Positions 31,982 through 41,578 are shown, counted from the first letter of the stretch. The stretch is 52,469 nt of DNA from an uncultured Taibaiella sp. (GCA_937870855.1 CALMWT010000193.1:1-52469), one strand, 5' to 3'. Notes: a model not told the origin generated them from the sequence alone. Made by a program: numbers and translations.

Positions 31982-33556
31982 TTATTTTGTTTTTGGTTTT
32001 GCTTTCGCTGCATCTTCAAGTTGTTTCAAAAATGCATTGTTTGGATCAATTGCTCTGATCTTCTCCATGTTTTGCTGCATCATTGGCTTGTCGCCTTTAT
32101 TGTACGCGCACAATGCGAGATATTGGTAAGCATACATCAGATCGCCTTTTTTATCGTAGGTAGGCCCAACTAAATCCAACCACTTAATGTAGTGAGGAGA
32201 TGCCTCACAAGTCTTTCCTTCTTCATCTACCGCTGCCGCTACACGACCTCTCCAGTACGTTGCTGAAGGTTGGTCTGCATATTTCGTTTCCATTTCTTCA
32301 AAAGCTTTTGCACCATTGTTGTAGTCTTTTGCGTAGTAGTACATTGCCCCTCTCCAGAAATAATCTATCGCCGGTGTATTTGGATTTGCTTTAATCAGAC
32401 GATCGTACCACTGAGCCGATTTTCCATATTCCTTTCCGGTTTTAAAACCTTCCGCAATCTGGCGGTAAGTTTCAGACTTATCTGCTGCTGTGTCTTTACT
32501 TAGGGCAAGCTCAAAGTAGCGATTTGCAGAATCAACCATGTTATTCGCCGCCAGTATTTTCGCGTATTGGATCATGTCATACGGAGTAATCTTAGCAGGG
32601 TCTTGTGTACTAAAGTAAGTCCGAACATTTGACAGAGAATTAGGGTAGTCTTTAGTTTCATATTGGCTAAAGCCCAGAATTCCATATAAGCCTGGTTTCT
32701 TAATTCCTTTATTCAAAATTTCTTGAATGGTCTTTGTTGCATTTTCATAGTCTTTGCTTAGGTAAAGTATGTTTGCGTAGTTGATCAGATCATCAGTTGA
32801 TTTATCAGAAAGCTCAAGATACTTTTCGATGTTTTGCTTTGCTACGTCATACTTTCCCGTCCAGAAATAGGCACTTGCCAAATCTCTGTAAGGCAGCGGA
32901 TTTAATGAATCAGCTTCTTTTGCCTTGTTGTAGTTTTCCAAAGCAAGATTATAGTTTTTCGCCGCATACCAAAGCGCACCAATTCTTGAAAATGCCAAAG
33001 AATTTTTTGGATCGCGGGCTGTTACTTTTTCATAGTTATTCATCGCTTCTCCACCGCCACCTTGTGTAAGCTGATAAGCATCACCCAATGCAATTCGTGT
33101 GGCATCGTTGTCATTTCTTTTTACTGCTTCTTTATACCAGTTGATGGCTTGCTGTATATCACCGCCTTTTGTGTAGGTAATAGCATCAGCCGCAAGTTTC
33201 AATGGCTCCCAGTCTTTCTTTTTTGCTTTAGCAGCTACCACATTTGCAAGGCGCGTACCTTCCGGCACATTACCGGAAAGAAAAGCTACGCGCGACAGAC
33301 CGGCCATGTTTGCCTGGTCTTCGGGGTATTTGGAAAAGGTGGTTTTTGCGTCATTGATATTTTCAAGAGCAAGCTCGGAAAGACCGAGATAATAGTTTGC
33401 AGTTGTATTGCTGGCAGCGAGTGGAGCAAGAGATTTCTTAGCGCTTTCATAACGCTCATACTGATACATCTTAATTCCTTCCTCCAGCGACTGCGCCTGA
33501 ACACTAAAACTTAGCGTCATGGCAGCCATAATTACGATCGGTTGTTTCATTCTCAT
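31982..33556 (-). CDS. Exported TPR-repeat protein
   Basis: A 524-residue exported protein with signal peptide (MRMKQPIVIMAAMTLSFSVQAQ) and tetratricopeptide repeats over most of its length (for example AKNYNLALENYNKAKEADSL, then LNPLPYRDLASAYFWTGKYD and later GKEYGKSAQWYDRLIKANPN). TPR scaffolds of this kind organise envelope complexes. It is the last gene of a three-gene operon with a PstS-like lipoprotein and a small membrane protein, an order seen near TonB/ExbBD systems in Bacteroidota, although TonB genes are not in this window. It ends in AKAKPKTK. Confidence 0.85.
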   Translation of the reverse strand: MRMKQPIVIMAAMTLSFSVQAQSLEEGIKMYQYERYESAKKSLAPLAASNTTANYYLGLSELALENINDAKTTFSKYPEDQANMAGLSRVAFLSGNVPEGTRLANVVAAKAKKKDWEPLKLAADAITYTKGGDIQQAINWYKEAVKRNDNDATRIALGDAYQLTQGGGGEAMNNYEKVTARDPKNSLAFSRIGALWYAAKNYNLALENYNKAKEADSLNPLPYRDLASAYFWTGKYDVAKQNIEKYLELSDKSTDDLINYANILYLSKDYENATKTIQEILNKGIKKPGLYGILGFSQYETKDYPNSLSNVRTYFSTQDPAKITPYDMIQYAKILAANNMVDSANRYFELALSKDTAADKSETYRQIAEGFKTGKEYGKSAQWYDRLIKANPNTPAIDYFWRGAMYYYAKDYNNGAKAFEEMETKYADQPSATYWRGRVAAAVDEEGKTCEASPHYIKWLDLVGPTYDKKGDLMYAYQYLALCAYNKGDKPMMQQNMEKIRAIDPNNAFLKQLEDAAKAKPKTK

Positions 33557-33608
33557 TTTTGTTACAAATATTTATGTAGCGTTTCTTTCAAATAGTTTCT
33601 TAATTGTT

Positions 33609-34520
33609 TTAGGGAGCCAGGTCTGCTTCGCGAAAAATTACATCAGAGCGCAGGGGGAAAAGTCTGGCTTGCTTGAAAATTAATTGTCCTCTCTCTTTAG
33701 CAAGGAAGTTTGCAAAGCCTGTGCCAAGTGCGGGATAGGTTTCGCGGTGGATGTAGTAAAGCCTGCGTGTAAGCGGGTACCAATTGGGTGCAATGTAAGC
33801 CTGATACGGTGCATAAGACTTTCCCAACTTCTCGTTAAATACTTCAGCCACTTTCACTTTCTTTATAAAAGCCAATCCTTCAGGATCAGTAAAATCTGAA
33901 ACATAGCTTACGCCCACGAACCCAATTGCGTCAGGGTTTTTGGAAACGTAATCAATTACCGAATCATTGCTTTTGGCGGCGAAAACATTAGTACCAAGTT
34001 TTTCTCCTGCAATCAACGAATCGAGCATATACCGCAGCGTGCTTGACCCCTGATTGTCGAACACAACCGTGTACTTTTTACCATAGCTTCCGGTAAGAAT
34101 TTCTTTGATCTGACTGATGCTAAAAACGGAGTCTGTAGAACTATTATTTAGAATTACAGCCACCGCATCTTTGGCTATTGCCAGCGAAGTAGCAACCACT
34201 TTCTTCTGCTCCAGAAATTTTGCTTCGTCGGGGGAAAGTTGTCGCGTCACAAGGATCAGTCGCGCACTATCGTTCAAAAAATCTTTGATGCAGTCGGATT
34301 CAGACTTGAAAGACGACTTGATATTCGTTTCAGGAAAACTGCTATCAAACACTTTTAGTTGCTCCTCAATTATAGGACGGTAAGTCTCATCCACTGCAAT
34401 ATTTATACTGCCAGATGTCATTGTATCAGTCGGTCCTTTCTTGGTTTCTTCACAAGCCAACAGGAAGAGCGCAACAAAAGCGATGGAAAATATGTAGGCG
34501 ATTTTTTGCACGGAGCGCAA
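33609..34520 (-). CDS. PstS-like phosphate-binding lipoprotein
   Basis: A 303-residue lipoprotein (lipobox FLLACEET) with a PstS-type substrate-binding fold: INIAVDETYRPIIEEQLKVF, LILVTRQLSPDEAKFLEQK, AVAVILNNSSTDSVFSISQI, QGSSTLRYMLDSL and DAIGFVGVSYVSD. The family binds phosphate or other oxyanions for ABC import, but no PstCAB genes are adjacent, and in Bacteroidota such stand-alone PstS-like proteins accompany TPR and TonB-energising genes. A periplasmic or surface scavenging role is likely. 53 bases separate it from the TPR gene. Confidence 0.85.
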   Translation of the reverse strand: MRSVQKIAYIFSIAFVALFLLACEETKKGPTDTMTSGSINIAVDETYRPIIEEQLKVFDSSFPETNIKSSFKSESDCIKDFLNDSARLILVTRQLSPDEAKFLEQKKVVATSLAIAKDAVAVILNNSSTDSVFSISQIKEILTGSYGKKYTVVFDNQGSSTLRYMLDSLIAGEKLGTNVFAAKSNDSVIDYVSKNPDAIGFVGVSYVSDFTDPEGLAFIKKVKVAEVFNEKLGKSYAPYQAYIAPNWYPLTRRLYYIHRETYPALGTGFANFLAKERGQLIFKQARLFPLRSDVIFREADLAP

Positions 34521-34597
34521 GTTTATGTAATGTTTTAATAAACGAAAGGTTAGCCACTTTGTTGTAACAGTAATTTAACAGCAATGTAAAAACTTCC

Positions 34598-34837
34598 TTA
34601 GTCGGGACGTTGTCGCTGCTTAAAAAAAGCAACGCCCCGCCATATACGGAACAGCCCGTAAAGAATCATAAATCCGCCCAACGTGTAAGCTACACCTGCT
34701 GAAAGTTCTATGGCTCCAAAGTATCTGACGTAAATAACGAGTACTCCAAAAATCAAATACACAATCCCCATACCCAGATGCATGCTTGCCTGGAAACGTT
34801 GCATTCCTTTGTTACGATTGTTTTCTTCTAAGCTCAT
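34598..34837 (-). CDS. Small two-helix membrane protein
   Basis: A 79-residue membrane protein with two hydrophobic helices (about 19-40 and 45-65) and a basic C-terminus (FFKQRQRPD). I chose the ATG at 34837 (MSLEENNRNK); a TTG 15 codons upstream is also in frame but less likely. It is the first gene of the operon with PstS-like and TPR proteins, 78 bases upstream of the former. Family not recognised. Confidence 0.6.
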   Translation of the reverse strand: MSLEENNRNKGMQRFQASMHLGMGIVYLIFGVLVIYVRYFGAIELSAGVAYTLGGFMILYGLFRIWRGVAFFKQRQRPD

Positions 34838-34948
34838 GCGTTGATTGCTTTCGTCGGCAAACTTAAGTTTTCCATTGAACAAAAGACTTTACATACAGAG
34901 TGCATTTCCTGTAATTTCCATAAAAGCAGGTTCGCCTAACTTTACCTT

Positions 34949-35791
34949 ATGAAACTTACGCTGGGGTTTAGCCCTTGCCCTAACGATACCTTTATTTTCG
35001 ATGCCCTGGTGAATGGGAAGATTGATACAAAAGGAATTTCTTTTGAGTACGTATTAGAAGATGTAGAAACGCTGAACCAATGGGCTGATAAAAAGACGCT
35101 GGATATTACAAAGCTTAGCTTTTACTCTTTTCTAAAAAATGTGCAACATTATTCGCTGTTAAATAGTGGCAGTGCGCTTGGCAAAGGCGTAGGACCACTT
35201 TTAGTATCCACCCAATCTGCCGCAGTAAATTGGGAAAATGCAGCCTGGCGGAAAAATGCAAGCATAGCTATTCCGGGAAAAAACACAACAGCCAACTTGC
35301 TCTTCTCATTTGCATTCCCAGAAATAAAAAATAAGAACGAAATCGTTTTTAGTGAAATAGAAAACGTTGTTCTTTCGGGTAAATACGATGCCGGATTAAT
35401 TATTCATGAAAGCAGATTTACCTACCAGGAAAAAGGGCTTGTAAAACTTGTGGATCTCGGCGACTGGTGGGAAAATGAATTCAGTATTTCCATTCCATTA
35501 GGAGGCATTGCTATCAACAGAAATCTTGGAAAAGATGTTGCTGCAACTATTGACGGAATAATAAAAGACAGCCTCGCCTATGCCTGGAAAAACTATCCCC
35601 AGCTTTGCAATTTTGTTACTGATAATGCGCAGGAAATGGACGAAGCGGTAATGCGAAAACACATCAATCTGTATGTAAATGATTACAGTAATGATTTGGG
35701 GAAAGATGGGAGAGCAGCGGTAGAGACGCTATTTAAATTAGCCAAAGAGAAATCATTAATTGATAGTGGCTTGCCGCAGATATTCTATTAG
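34949..35791 (+). CDS. mqnD: 1,4-dihydroxy-6-naphthoate synthase
   Basis: A 280-residue enzyme of the futalosine route to menaquinone; it converts cyclic dehypoxanthine futalosine to 1,4-dihydroxy-6-naphthoate. The periplasmic-binding-protein fold is recognised by the opening LTLGFSPCPNDTFIFDALV, DITKLSFYSFLKN, LGKGVGPLLV, AIPGKNTTANLLF, LIIHESRFTYQEKGL and DLGDWWENEF, which are MqnD hallmarks. It is alone here (MqnA, B, C must lie elsewhere), faces an opposite-strand gene at each end and supports a menaquinone-based respiratory chain, matching the complex III operon at 48-52 kb. Confidence 0.93.
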   Translation: MKLTLGFSPCPNDTFIFDALVNGKIDTKGISFEYVLEDVETLNQWADKKTLDITKLSFYSFLKNVQHYSLLNSGSALGKGVGPLLVSTQSAAVNWENAAWRKNASIAIPGKNTTANLLFSFAFPEIKNKNEIVFSEIENVVLSGKYDAGLIIHESRFTYQEKGLVKLVDLGDWWENEFSISIPLGGIAINRNLGKDVAATIDGIIKDSLAYAWKNYPQLCNFVTDNAQEMDEAVMRKHINLYVNDYSNDLGKDGRAAVETLFKLAKEKSLIDSGLPQIFY

Positions 35792-35800
35792 ATGTAGCCT

Positions 35801-36340
35801 TTAATCTTCCACCAATTCATACAACTCAGGCAGGTTTCTACCCAAACCATCGTAATCCAATCCATACCCCAATACAAATTTGTTGGGCACTTCAAAGCCT
35901 ACATAATCTGCTTTCACATCATATACTAACGCATCGGGTTTGCTCAGAAAAGTTGCGATTTTTAAAGAAGCTGGCTGACGCGAAATTATTTCAGGGATGA
36001 ACGAGTGAACTGTTTTTCCGGTATCAATTATGTCTTCCAGCAACACCACCTGACGCTGATGCAAGTTTTCTTCCATGCCGATAGCAGTAACAACATTGCC
36101 TGTGGACGAAGTGCCTTTGTAAGATGCAAGTTTGATGAAAGATATTTCGGCCTCAATAGAAATACAACGAAAAAGATCGGCAGCAAAAACAAATGAGCCG
36201 TTTAAAACGGAAAGGAACAACGGCTTCAACCCTTTGTAATCTTCATCGATTTTCTTCCCTAACTCTTCGACTCTTTTTTGAATAGTTACTTTGTCAATAA
36301 AAGGTTTAAAAAACTTGTCGTGAACTTTTACCTGCAACAT
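35801..36340 (-). CDS. hpt: Hypoxanthine phosphoribosyltransferase
   Basis: A 179-residue purine-salvage enzyme that converts hypoxanthine (and usually guanine) with PRPP to the nucleotide. The PRPP-binding signature is VVLLEDIIDTGKTVHSFI; flanking conserved parts include PLFLSVLNGSFVFAADLFR and KADYVGFEVPNKFVLGYGLD with the purine-binding aromatic-rich loop. Length is typical. Its start lies two bases after the stop of the LysM protein gene on the same strand, so they share a transcript. Confidence 0.95.
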   Translation of the reverse strand: MLQVKVHDKFFKPFIDKVTIQKRVEELGKKIDEDYKGLKPLFLSVLNGSFVFAADLFRCISIEAEISFIKLASYKGTSSTGNVVTAIGMEENLHQRQVVLLEDIIDTGKTVHSFIPEIISRQPASLKIATFLSKPDALVYDVKADYVGFEVPNKFVLGYGLDYDGLGRNLPELYELVED

Positions 36341-36342
36341 GC

Positions 36343-38628
36343 TTAAGGTTTTACGCGTAGTTTCTGTCCTTCTTTTACTTTATCAAAATCGAGCTTGTTC
36401 CAGTCCATCAACTGACGCATACTGATGTTGTGCTTCTTTGCAATACTAAAAGCAGTGTCGCCTTTCTTCACCGTGTAAGTTTTAGCAACTTCCGGCTGCG
36501 CTGGAAGTATAGTTTTTTGAAGTTGTTCCTGCTTAGGTTTTGCAACGTCCCTTACTGGCTCAGGCTTTTTCTCTTCAACTTTTGGCGGAGTTGGTGTGGT
36601 ATTTACTGCATACACTACTCTGTCGAGCTTTGCTTTCAAGCGCTCAAATTCATCTTTAGGCTCTTCGGGAATTTCAGGCACTGCAAGTTTTGCAGGCGCT
36701 ACAACTGTAGGGCTTTTAGTAGCAACCGGCTTCATATTTGCCTTCGCTGTTTTTATCGGTTCTATAAGTTCTGCTTTGGGTGCAGCAACCTCTTCCTTTG
36801 CTGTTTCAACTTGTTTGTTTTGACTTACAATAATAGGAGCAGGTTGCACCACATCATATTCTACTGCCTCCTTCTTGACAGGAACGTTTTCAACTGCTAC
36901 CGCTTCCACAGTTTTGGTTTCAACTTGGGGTTCTGCAACTACTTCAGAAACCTCTTTGATCTCTTCTTTCACCACCACAGGTTCAACAGGCTTAGGTTCA
37001 ATTTTGGGTTGTTCTGCAACTATTTCAGAAACCTCTTTGATCTCTTCCTTCACCACCACAGGTTCAACAGGTGTAGGTTCTTTAGCGTTGTCTATCGCAG
37101 CAACCTCAGTTTTTACTATTTCGATTTTTTCGGCAACTTCATCATCCGCCTGAACGGGAGTTATCATTTTCTCCTCTGTTTCTTTTACTTCTATTTTTTG
37201 TTCAGTAGGAGAAATTGCTGCTCCGGGTAAAGGCTCACTAACATTTTCGGGGGCTGGATTGCTTGCAACAATTTTCGTTGCCGGAAGTTCGTTTGCAGAA
37301 ACTATATTCGGAACAGTGGCCTGCTCTTTATGGATAGTTTTTCTTTCCTCCGCTACTACAGTTGAAACTAATGACTCCTGCTGAGGCGATGATGAGTTGC
37401 TTTCCTTTTTAGAAACATAGCTGCCACGTTTCCGTGTTGATCCCTGAGGAATTACACTGGGATTGCTTCCTGCAAAACTTGCAACCTCTTCGCGCGGAGC
37501 AACTGTTTTCACATAAGTTGCTGGTTTATTTTCTGAATATTGTTGCAGTTGTAAGACAGCTCCCGCAACAGGCTCTTCGTTGGCAGCAATCCGATTGTAA
37601 TACTTGAGGTATTTCAGTTGCATGGCTTGCGCCTGTGCGATTTGCAACAGCGTTTCACCCGGCTTTACGATGTGTGTTTTGTGAATTCCTTTTGAGTTTT
37701 TCTTGTCGAGATAAATGTACATGTCGGCTTCAAGCGGAAGGTCGGGTAGTTCGTTGATCTCCAAAAGTTTTGCATAGCGAATATTGTACTTGAAAGCATC
37801 TTCCAAAAGAACCGCTCCCTTCTTTGCGTAAAAAGCGCTGAGTCCATTTATATTTACAAGCTTTCCGTATTCTGCTGTTGCAGGGTAATCAGTAACTTCT
37901 TCCGCAGCTTTTTCAGTTTTCTTTTCTTCTTCGTAGGAAACTGAAAGCGTTCCTTTTTTTTTAGTTGATTTTGAAAGAACCGGGTTAGAAACCGACGATG
38001 CGACTACGGGAGTTGGTTCTTCCTCAGGAATTACTTCGGCTACGAGACTTGTAGTGTTTTGTTCTGCTTGCTTCACCGGATTATAATCGTCTTTCAAAGC
38101 AGCGTATGTAAAATCATTCAGGTTGTATTCCTCTACAATTTTTATCAGCAGGTGTGCATATTTTGGATTGGTAGCATAACCGCAACGCTTCAATCCCTGC
38201 GCCCAACCTTTGTAATCTTTAATAGAAAGTCGGAATAGAGCTTCGTAGCGTTTGCTTCCGGCGAGATAATCAGAATGGTCTTTGTAAGATTGCAATGCAG
38301 AAGGATATTTTCTGAAGCATTCGTCTGGCGCGTCGTCTGTGTATTTGTAGGTTTGTCCTTGCCATTCGCGTCTGCATTTTATGCCAAAGTGATTATTGGC
38401 ATTCAGCGCAAGTTCACTATTGCCTGCACTGGTTTCATGAATACCCTGAGCAAGTGTAATTGCAGCAGGAACTCCACTTCTTTTTTGCTCCGCAATAGCC
38501 CATTCCTTGTACTGCTCAATATAATTTCTTACCCGTGTTTCATAAGAATTTTGCGCACTCACTTTCAGCGTTGCACAAATCATTATCACAATGCAAAGTA
38601 TTCTTCTCTGTTGCATAAGCAGTTGCAA
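36343..38628 (-). CDS. Glucosaminidase-LysM peptidoglycan protein with a long acidic linker
   Basis: A 761-residue exported protein (an ATG four codons downstream, 38616, is equally possible). After the signal (ending SAQ near 26) comes a FlgJ-like N-acetylglucosaminidase domain (about 30-170; ITLAQGIHETSAGNSELALN, GIKCRREWQG, YKDHSDYLAGSKRYEALF), which cuts glycan strands. A first LysM is near residue 320 (HIVKPGETLLQIAQAQAM), then a Glu/Val/Lys/Pro-rich linker of over 300 residues with 27-residue repeats, then a C-terminal LysM (YTVKKGDTAFSIAKKHNISM). The linker may reach across the periplasm. It sits in an operon with hpt. Confidence 0.9.
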   Translation of the reverse strand: MQLLMQQRRILCIVIMICATLKVSAQNSYETRVRNYIEQYKEWAIAEQKRSGVPAAITLAQGIHETSAGNSELALNANNHFGIKCRREWQGQTYKYTDDAPDECFRKYPSALQSYKDHSDYLAGSKRYEALFRLSIKDYKGWAQGLKRCGYATNPKYAHLLIKIVEEYNLNDFTYAALKDDYNPVKQAEQNTTSLVAEVIPEEEPTPVVASSVSNPVLSKSTKKKGTLSVSYEEEKKTEKAAEEVTDYPATAEYGKLVNINGLSAFYAKKGAVLLEDAFKYNIRYAKLLEINELPDLPLEADMYIYLDKKNSKGIHKTHIVKPGETLLQIAQAQAMQLKYLKYYNRIAANEEPVAGAVLQLQQYSENKPATYVKTVAPREEVASFAGSNPSVIPQGSTRKRGSYVSKKESNSSSPQQESLVSTVVAEERKTIHKEQATVPNIVSANELPATKIVASNPAPENVSEPLPGAAISPTEQKIEVKETEEKMITPVQADDEVAEKIEIVKTEVAAIDNAKEPTPVEPVVVKEEIKEVSEIVAEQPKIEPKPVEPVVVKEEIKEVSEVVAEPQVETKTVEAVAVENVPVKKEAVEYDVVQPAPIIVSQNKQVETAKEEVAAPKAELIEPIKTAKANMKPVATKSPTVVAPAKLAVPEIPEEPKDEFERLKAKLDRVVYAVNTTPTPPKVEEKKPEPVRDVAKPKQEQLQKTILPAQPEVAKTYTVKKGDTAFSIAKKHNISMRQLMDWNKLDFDKVKEGQKLRVKP
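36935..37096 (-). repeat. 81-bp internal coding repeat in the LysM protein linker
   Basis: Copy 1 at 36935-37015 and copy 2 at 37016-37096 are an exact period of 81 bases (27 codons). The first 56 bases differ at only two positions; the rest has diverged. It encodes EPVVVKEEIKEVSEIV-type units, so the linker grew by tandem duplication. Confidence 0.85.
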
Positions 38629-38638
38629 TTTATTTTCT

Positions 38639-39292
38639 TTAGTTAGTCGTTTTTCTCATTATCATTATCCCATCCCGAATGGGCAACAACACATGCTCTA
38701 CTCTTTTATCGCGCTGCACTTTCTCATTAAACAAATGAATAGCACGCGCACTTTTGCCTTGTTCTTCGGGTGGCAATACCACTTCTCCATCGTACAGCAC
38801 ATTGTCTGCTAAGATGTATCCACCTACGGGCACTCTGTCAAAAATCAAATCGTAATACAGGTGATAGTTTTGCTTGTCTGCGTCTAAAAACACCAAATCA
38901 AATTCGTCTTCAAGCACTGGTATAATCTCTGCGGCCTTTCCTATATGCTGGGTAATCTTCCTATCCAATCCTGCTTCGCGAAAGTAACGAAAAGCAATGT
39001 CTTCCAACTCCTCATTTATGTCAATTGTATGCAAATGTCCGTCAGCGGCAAGCCCCTGTGCAAGGCATATAGCAGAGTATCCTGTGTAAGTTCCAACCTC
39101 AAGAATGCGCCGTGGTTTTACCATGTGGCTGATCATCTGAAGGACTGCGCCCTGCAAATGCCCCGAAAGCATCACAGGAAGTTCTACTTTCAGATTGGTC
39201 TCCCGATTAAGTTTTGCAAGTACGCTACTTTCCTTTGTGGTGAATTGCGCTGCATAATCGTAAAGGGCTTTTGAAAGTAAATGCTCTGTCAT
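38639..39292 (-). CDS. O-methyltransferase (class I, SAM-dependent)
   Basis: A 217-residue enzyme of the catechol/caffeoyl-CoA O-methyltransferase type. SAM motif I is ILEVGTYTGYSAICLAQGL, motif II-like HTIDINEE, and the metal-binding region is DLVFLDADKQNYHLYYDLIF plus ADNVLYDGEV. Members methylate catechol-type or small aromatic oxygens with a divalent metal. It begins 5 bases downstream of the LOG-family gene stop on the same strand, likely one transcript. Substrate not determined. Confidence 0.9.
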   Translation of the reverse strand: MTEHLLSKALYDYAAQFTTKESSVLAKLNRETNLKVELPVMLSGHLQGAVLQMISHMVKPRRILEVGTYTGYSAICLAQGLAADGHLHTIDINEELEDIAFRYFREAGLDRKITQHIGKAAEIIPVLEDEFDLVFLDADKQNYHLYYDLIFDRVPVGGYILADNVLYDGEVVLPPEEQGKSARAIHLFNEKVQRDKRVEHVLLPIRDGIMIMRKTTN

Positions 39293-39297
39293 ACACG

Positions 39298-39996
39298 TTA
39301 AAAATTTGGCTGGAGTTTGTTGTGGGTATAAAACTCGTGAAGGTAGTTGACCACTTCCTCCGGCGTATCATACAACTTGATGAGATCTAAATCACCGGGG
39401 CTGATGTTACCAAACTTATCGAGCATAGTGCTTTTCATCCAATCGAATAAACCTCCCCAATAATCAGAACCCATACAAACCATAGGTGTCTGTGTAAATT
39501 TTCTTGTTTGAATTAAAGTGGCAACCTCAAAAAATTCATCCATCGTTCCCCAGCCGCCCGGCATCATAATAAACCCTTGCGAGTATTTTGCAAACATCAC
39601 TTTTCTCACAAAAAAGTAATCGAAGTTTAAGTTTTTATCGCCGTCAATGTAGGGGTTGAAATGCTGTTCGAAAGGAAGCTCTATGTTGAGTCCTACACTT
39701 CTTCCACCAGCTTCATGCGCGCCTTTATTGCCGGCTTCCATTATTCCTGGTCCACCACCGGTGATGATTCCAAATCCCTCTTCTGCCAGTCGCTTAGCAA
39801 CATTTATTGTAAGCTCGTAATACTTATCGCCAGGCTGGGTACGCGCTGAGCCAAAAATGGAAATACAAGGTCCAATTTTCGCCATAGCCTCAAAACCCTG
39901 CACAAATTCGGCCATTATTTTAAACACCTGCCAACTGGAATGCGCTCTCGTTTCCGTCCAGTCGCGCAGCTTTATTTTCGTTAATTGATCTTTCAT
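39298..39996 (-). CDS. LOG-family nucleotide phosphoribohydrolase (TIGR00730)
   Basis: A 232-residue Rossmann-fold enzyme of the lonely-guy/YvdD family, which releases the base from nucleoside 5'-monophosphates; plant and some bacterial members activate cytokinins, others act in nucleotide turnover. The family motif PGGWGTMDEFFE carries the catalytic Arg/Glu region together with GGGPGIMEAGNKGAHEAGG. Length is typical. It is followed closely by the methyltransferase gene. Biological substrate unknown in this phylum. Confidence 0.92.
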   Translation of the reverse strand: MKDQLTKIKLRDWTETRAHSSWQVFKIMAEFVQGFEAMAKIGPCISIFGSARTQPGDKYYELTINVAKRLAEEGFGIITGGGPGIMEAGNKGAHEAGGRSVGLNIELPFEQHFNPYIDGDKNLNFDYFFVRKVMFAKYSQGFIMMPGGWGTMDEFFEVATLIQTRKFTQTPMVCMGSDYWGGLFDWMKSTMLDKFGNISPGDLDLIKLYDTPEEVVNYLHEFYTHNKLQPNF

Positions 39997-40014
39997 GTGT
40001 AGTTATACTGGCGT

Positions 40015-40130
40015 GAAGGTGTGAAAAGGTAAAGGTGTGAAATCGTAAAGTGTGAAAGTGTAAAGTCGTACCCTATCAACTTATTAACCTATCAACCAAA
40101 TAACTTATCAACCTATCAACTTACCCGTCT
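40015..40130. repeat. Intergenic simple-sequence repeats (GTGTGAAA and TATCAACY types)
   Basis: From about 40015 to 40070 runs a GTGTGAAAGGTAAA-like purine repeat, followed at 40075-40130 by five or six imperfect copies of CTATCAAC/CTTATCAAC. The second type recurs upstream of actD (about 50630-50660) and as the octamer AATCAACC at the window end. Confidence 0.7.
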
Positions 40131-41568
40131 TCTTCGAGCATAAAAATAGCAGAATAAATGCGAGGGCAGCGTTAATAATGAGCAGTTCCGTACCGATGAC
40201 ATAGCCGCCCAACCATGCCTTATCGTTCTCTTTGATAATGTAACAAACTACGGGCGCAAGCAAACAGATAAGAGGAACTGCGGCTTCATTAATTTTTCGT
40301 TTGGTAAGAATGCCGAAAGAAAAAAGTGCAAGCAATGGACCATAAGTATAACCGGCAACTACAAGCAATGTTTGTATCAGCGAACCGTTATCCACTTCTC
40401 TGAAAAAGAAAACGCAAATAAGAAACACAATAGCAAATGCATTATGCACAATCAACCGAACTCTTTTCTTTTTTTCTTCGCTCCAGTTTTCCTTCTTTTT
40501 CATTCCAAGAATATCAATGCAGAAGGAAGAAGTTAATGCTGTTAATGCACCGTCAGCACTTGGAAATAATGCGCTGATCAAGCCAATCATAAAACATACA
40601 GTGATAAAAAATGGCAGTCCGCTTTGCACTGCAATAGTGGGAAACAGATCATCACCTGCTACTGAAATGCCATTTGCTGAAGCATATAATGCCAGCAACC
40701 CTCCCAAGGTTAGAAAAATAAATACAACTGCCATTTGCAAAAAGCTTAGCACCATCATGTTCTTCTGAGAGTCTTTCAGATTTGTAACACTAATGTTCTT
40801 TTGCATCATTTCCTGATCAAGACCTGTCATAGCAATTGTAATAAATGCACCTCCGAGAATTTGTTTCAGGAAAAAGTTTCCCGCTAAAGGATCTGTGCCG
40901 AATAGTTTAGTGTAGCCTGCATTTTCCATTGCAGTCCATGCACTGCCAATATTGAAGTCTAATGAACTTGTGATATACCAAACGCACACTAATAAGGCAA
41001 GCAACATAAAGGTGGTTTGCAAAGTATCTGTCCAGACAATCGTTTTTACACCACCGCGATAAGTGTAAAGAAGTATCAGAACAAGGATGAGAATAGCGGT
41101 GTATTCAAATGGAATACCCATGTCTGCAAGCACAAATTTCTCCAGCACTTTTATTACAAGATATAAGCGAAGCGTAGCGCCAAGTGTGCGGGAAAGGATG
41201 AAGAAGAGCGCACCGGTTTTGTAAGAGATATTTCCCAATCGTTGATCGAGATAACTGTAGATAGAAGTAACATGCAGGCGATAGTACAACGGCAAAAGAA
41301 CAAAGGCTACTACAAAATATCCGATGAAATAACCGATGACCACCTGGAAATAATCGAATCCGATAGTGCCAACCGTTCCCGGAACGGAAATAAAGGTCAT
41401 TCCCGAAAGAGAAGTACCCACCATGCCGAATGCCACTACCCACCATTTGCTACTTCTGTTGCCTATAAAAAACGATTCGTTGTTAGAATGGCGTGAAGTG
41501 TAAAATGCGATGCCTAACAGCAATGCGAAATAGGCAAGAATAATGATGAGTAGCAAAGTGGAATTCAT
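40108..41568 (-). CDS. Sodium:solute symporter (SSS family)
   Basis: A 486-residue inner-membrane transporter with about 13 transmembrane helices (first at 3-22; SSKWWVVAFGMVGTSLSGMTF, GTVGTIGFDYFQVVIG and YTYRGGVKTIVWTDTLQTTF are SSS hallmarks). It couples Na+ entry to import of a sugar, amino acid, vitamin or other solute. The TonB receptor genes are far away and no neighbour points to a substrate. The stop codon lies inside the simple-repeat tract (40075-40130). Typical length. Confidence 0.9.
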   Translation of the reverse strand: MNSTLLLIIILAYFALLLGIAFYTSRHSNNESFFIGNRSSKWWVVAFGMVGTSLSGMTFISVPGTVGTIGFDYFQVVIGYFIGYFVVAFVLLPLYYRLHVTSIYSYLDQRLGNISYKTGALFFILSRTLGATLRLYLVIKVLEKFVLADMGIPFEYTAILILVLILLYTYRGGVKTIVWTDTLQTTFMLLALLVCVWYITSSLDFNIGSAWTAMENAGYTKLFGTDPLAGNFFLKQILGGAFITIAMTGLDQEMMQKNISVTNLKDSQKNMMVLSFLQMAVVFIFLTLGGLLALYASANGISVAGDDLFPTIAVQSGLPFFITVCFMIGLISALFPSADGALTALTSSFCIDILGMKKKENWSEEKKKRVRLIVHNAFAIVFLICVFFFREVDNGSLIQTLLVVAGYTYGPLLALFSFGILTKRKINEAAVPLICLLAPVVCYIIKENDKAWLGGYVIGTELLIINAALAFILLFLCSKKTGKLIG

Positions 41569-41578
41569 GAGCGTAAAA

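Noticed and set aside
36430..37230. Long plus-strand open frame (266 codons) opposite the LysM protein gene
   Set aside because: Antisense to the repetitive Glu/Val/Lys linker; its Phe/Cys/Arg-rich translation is what the complement of that linker gives.
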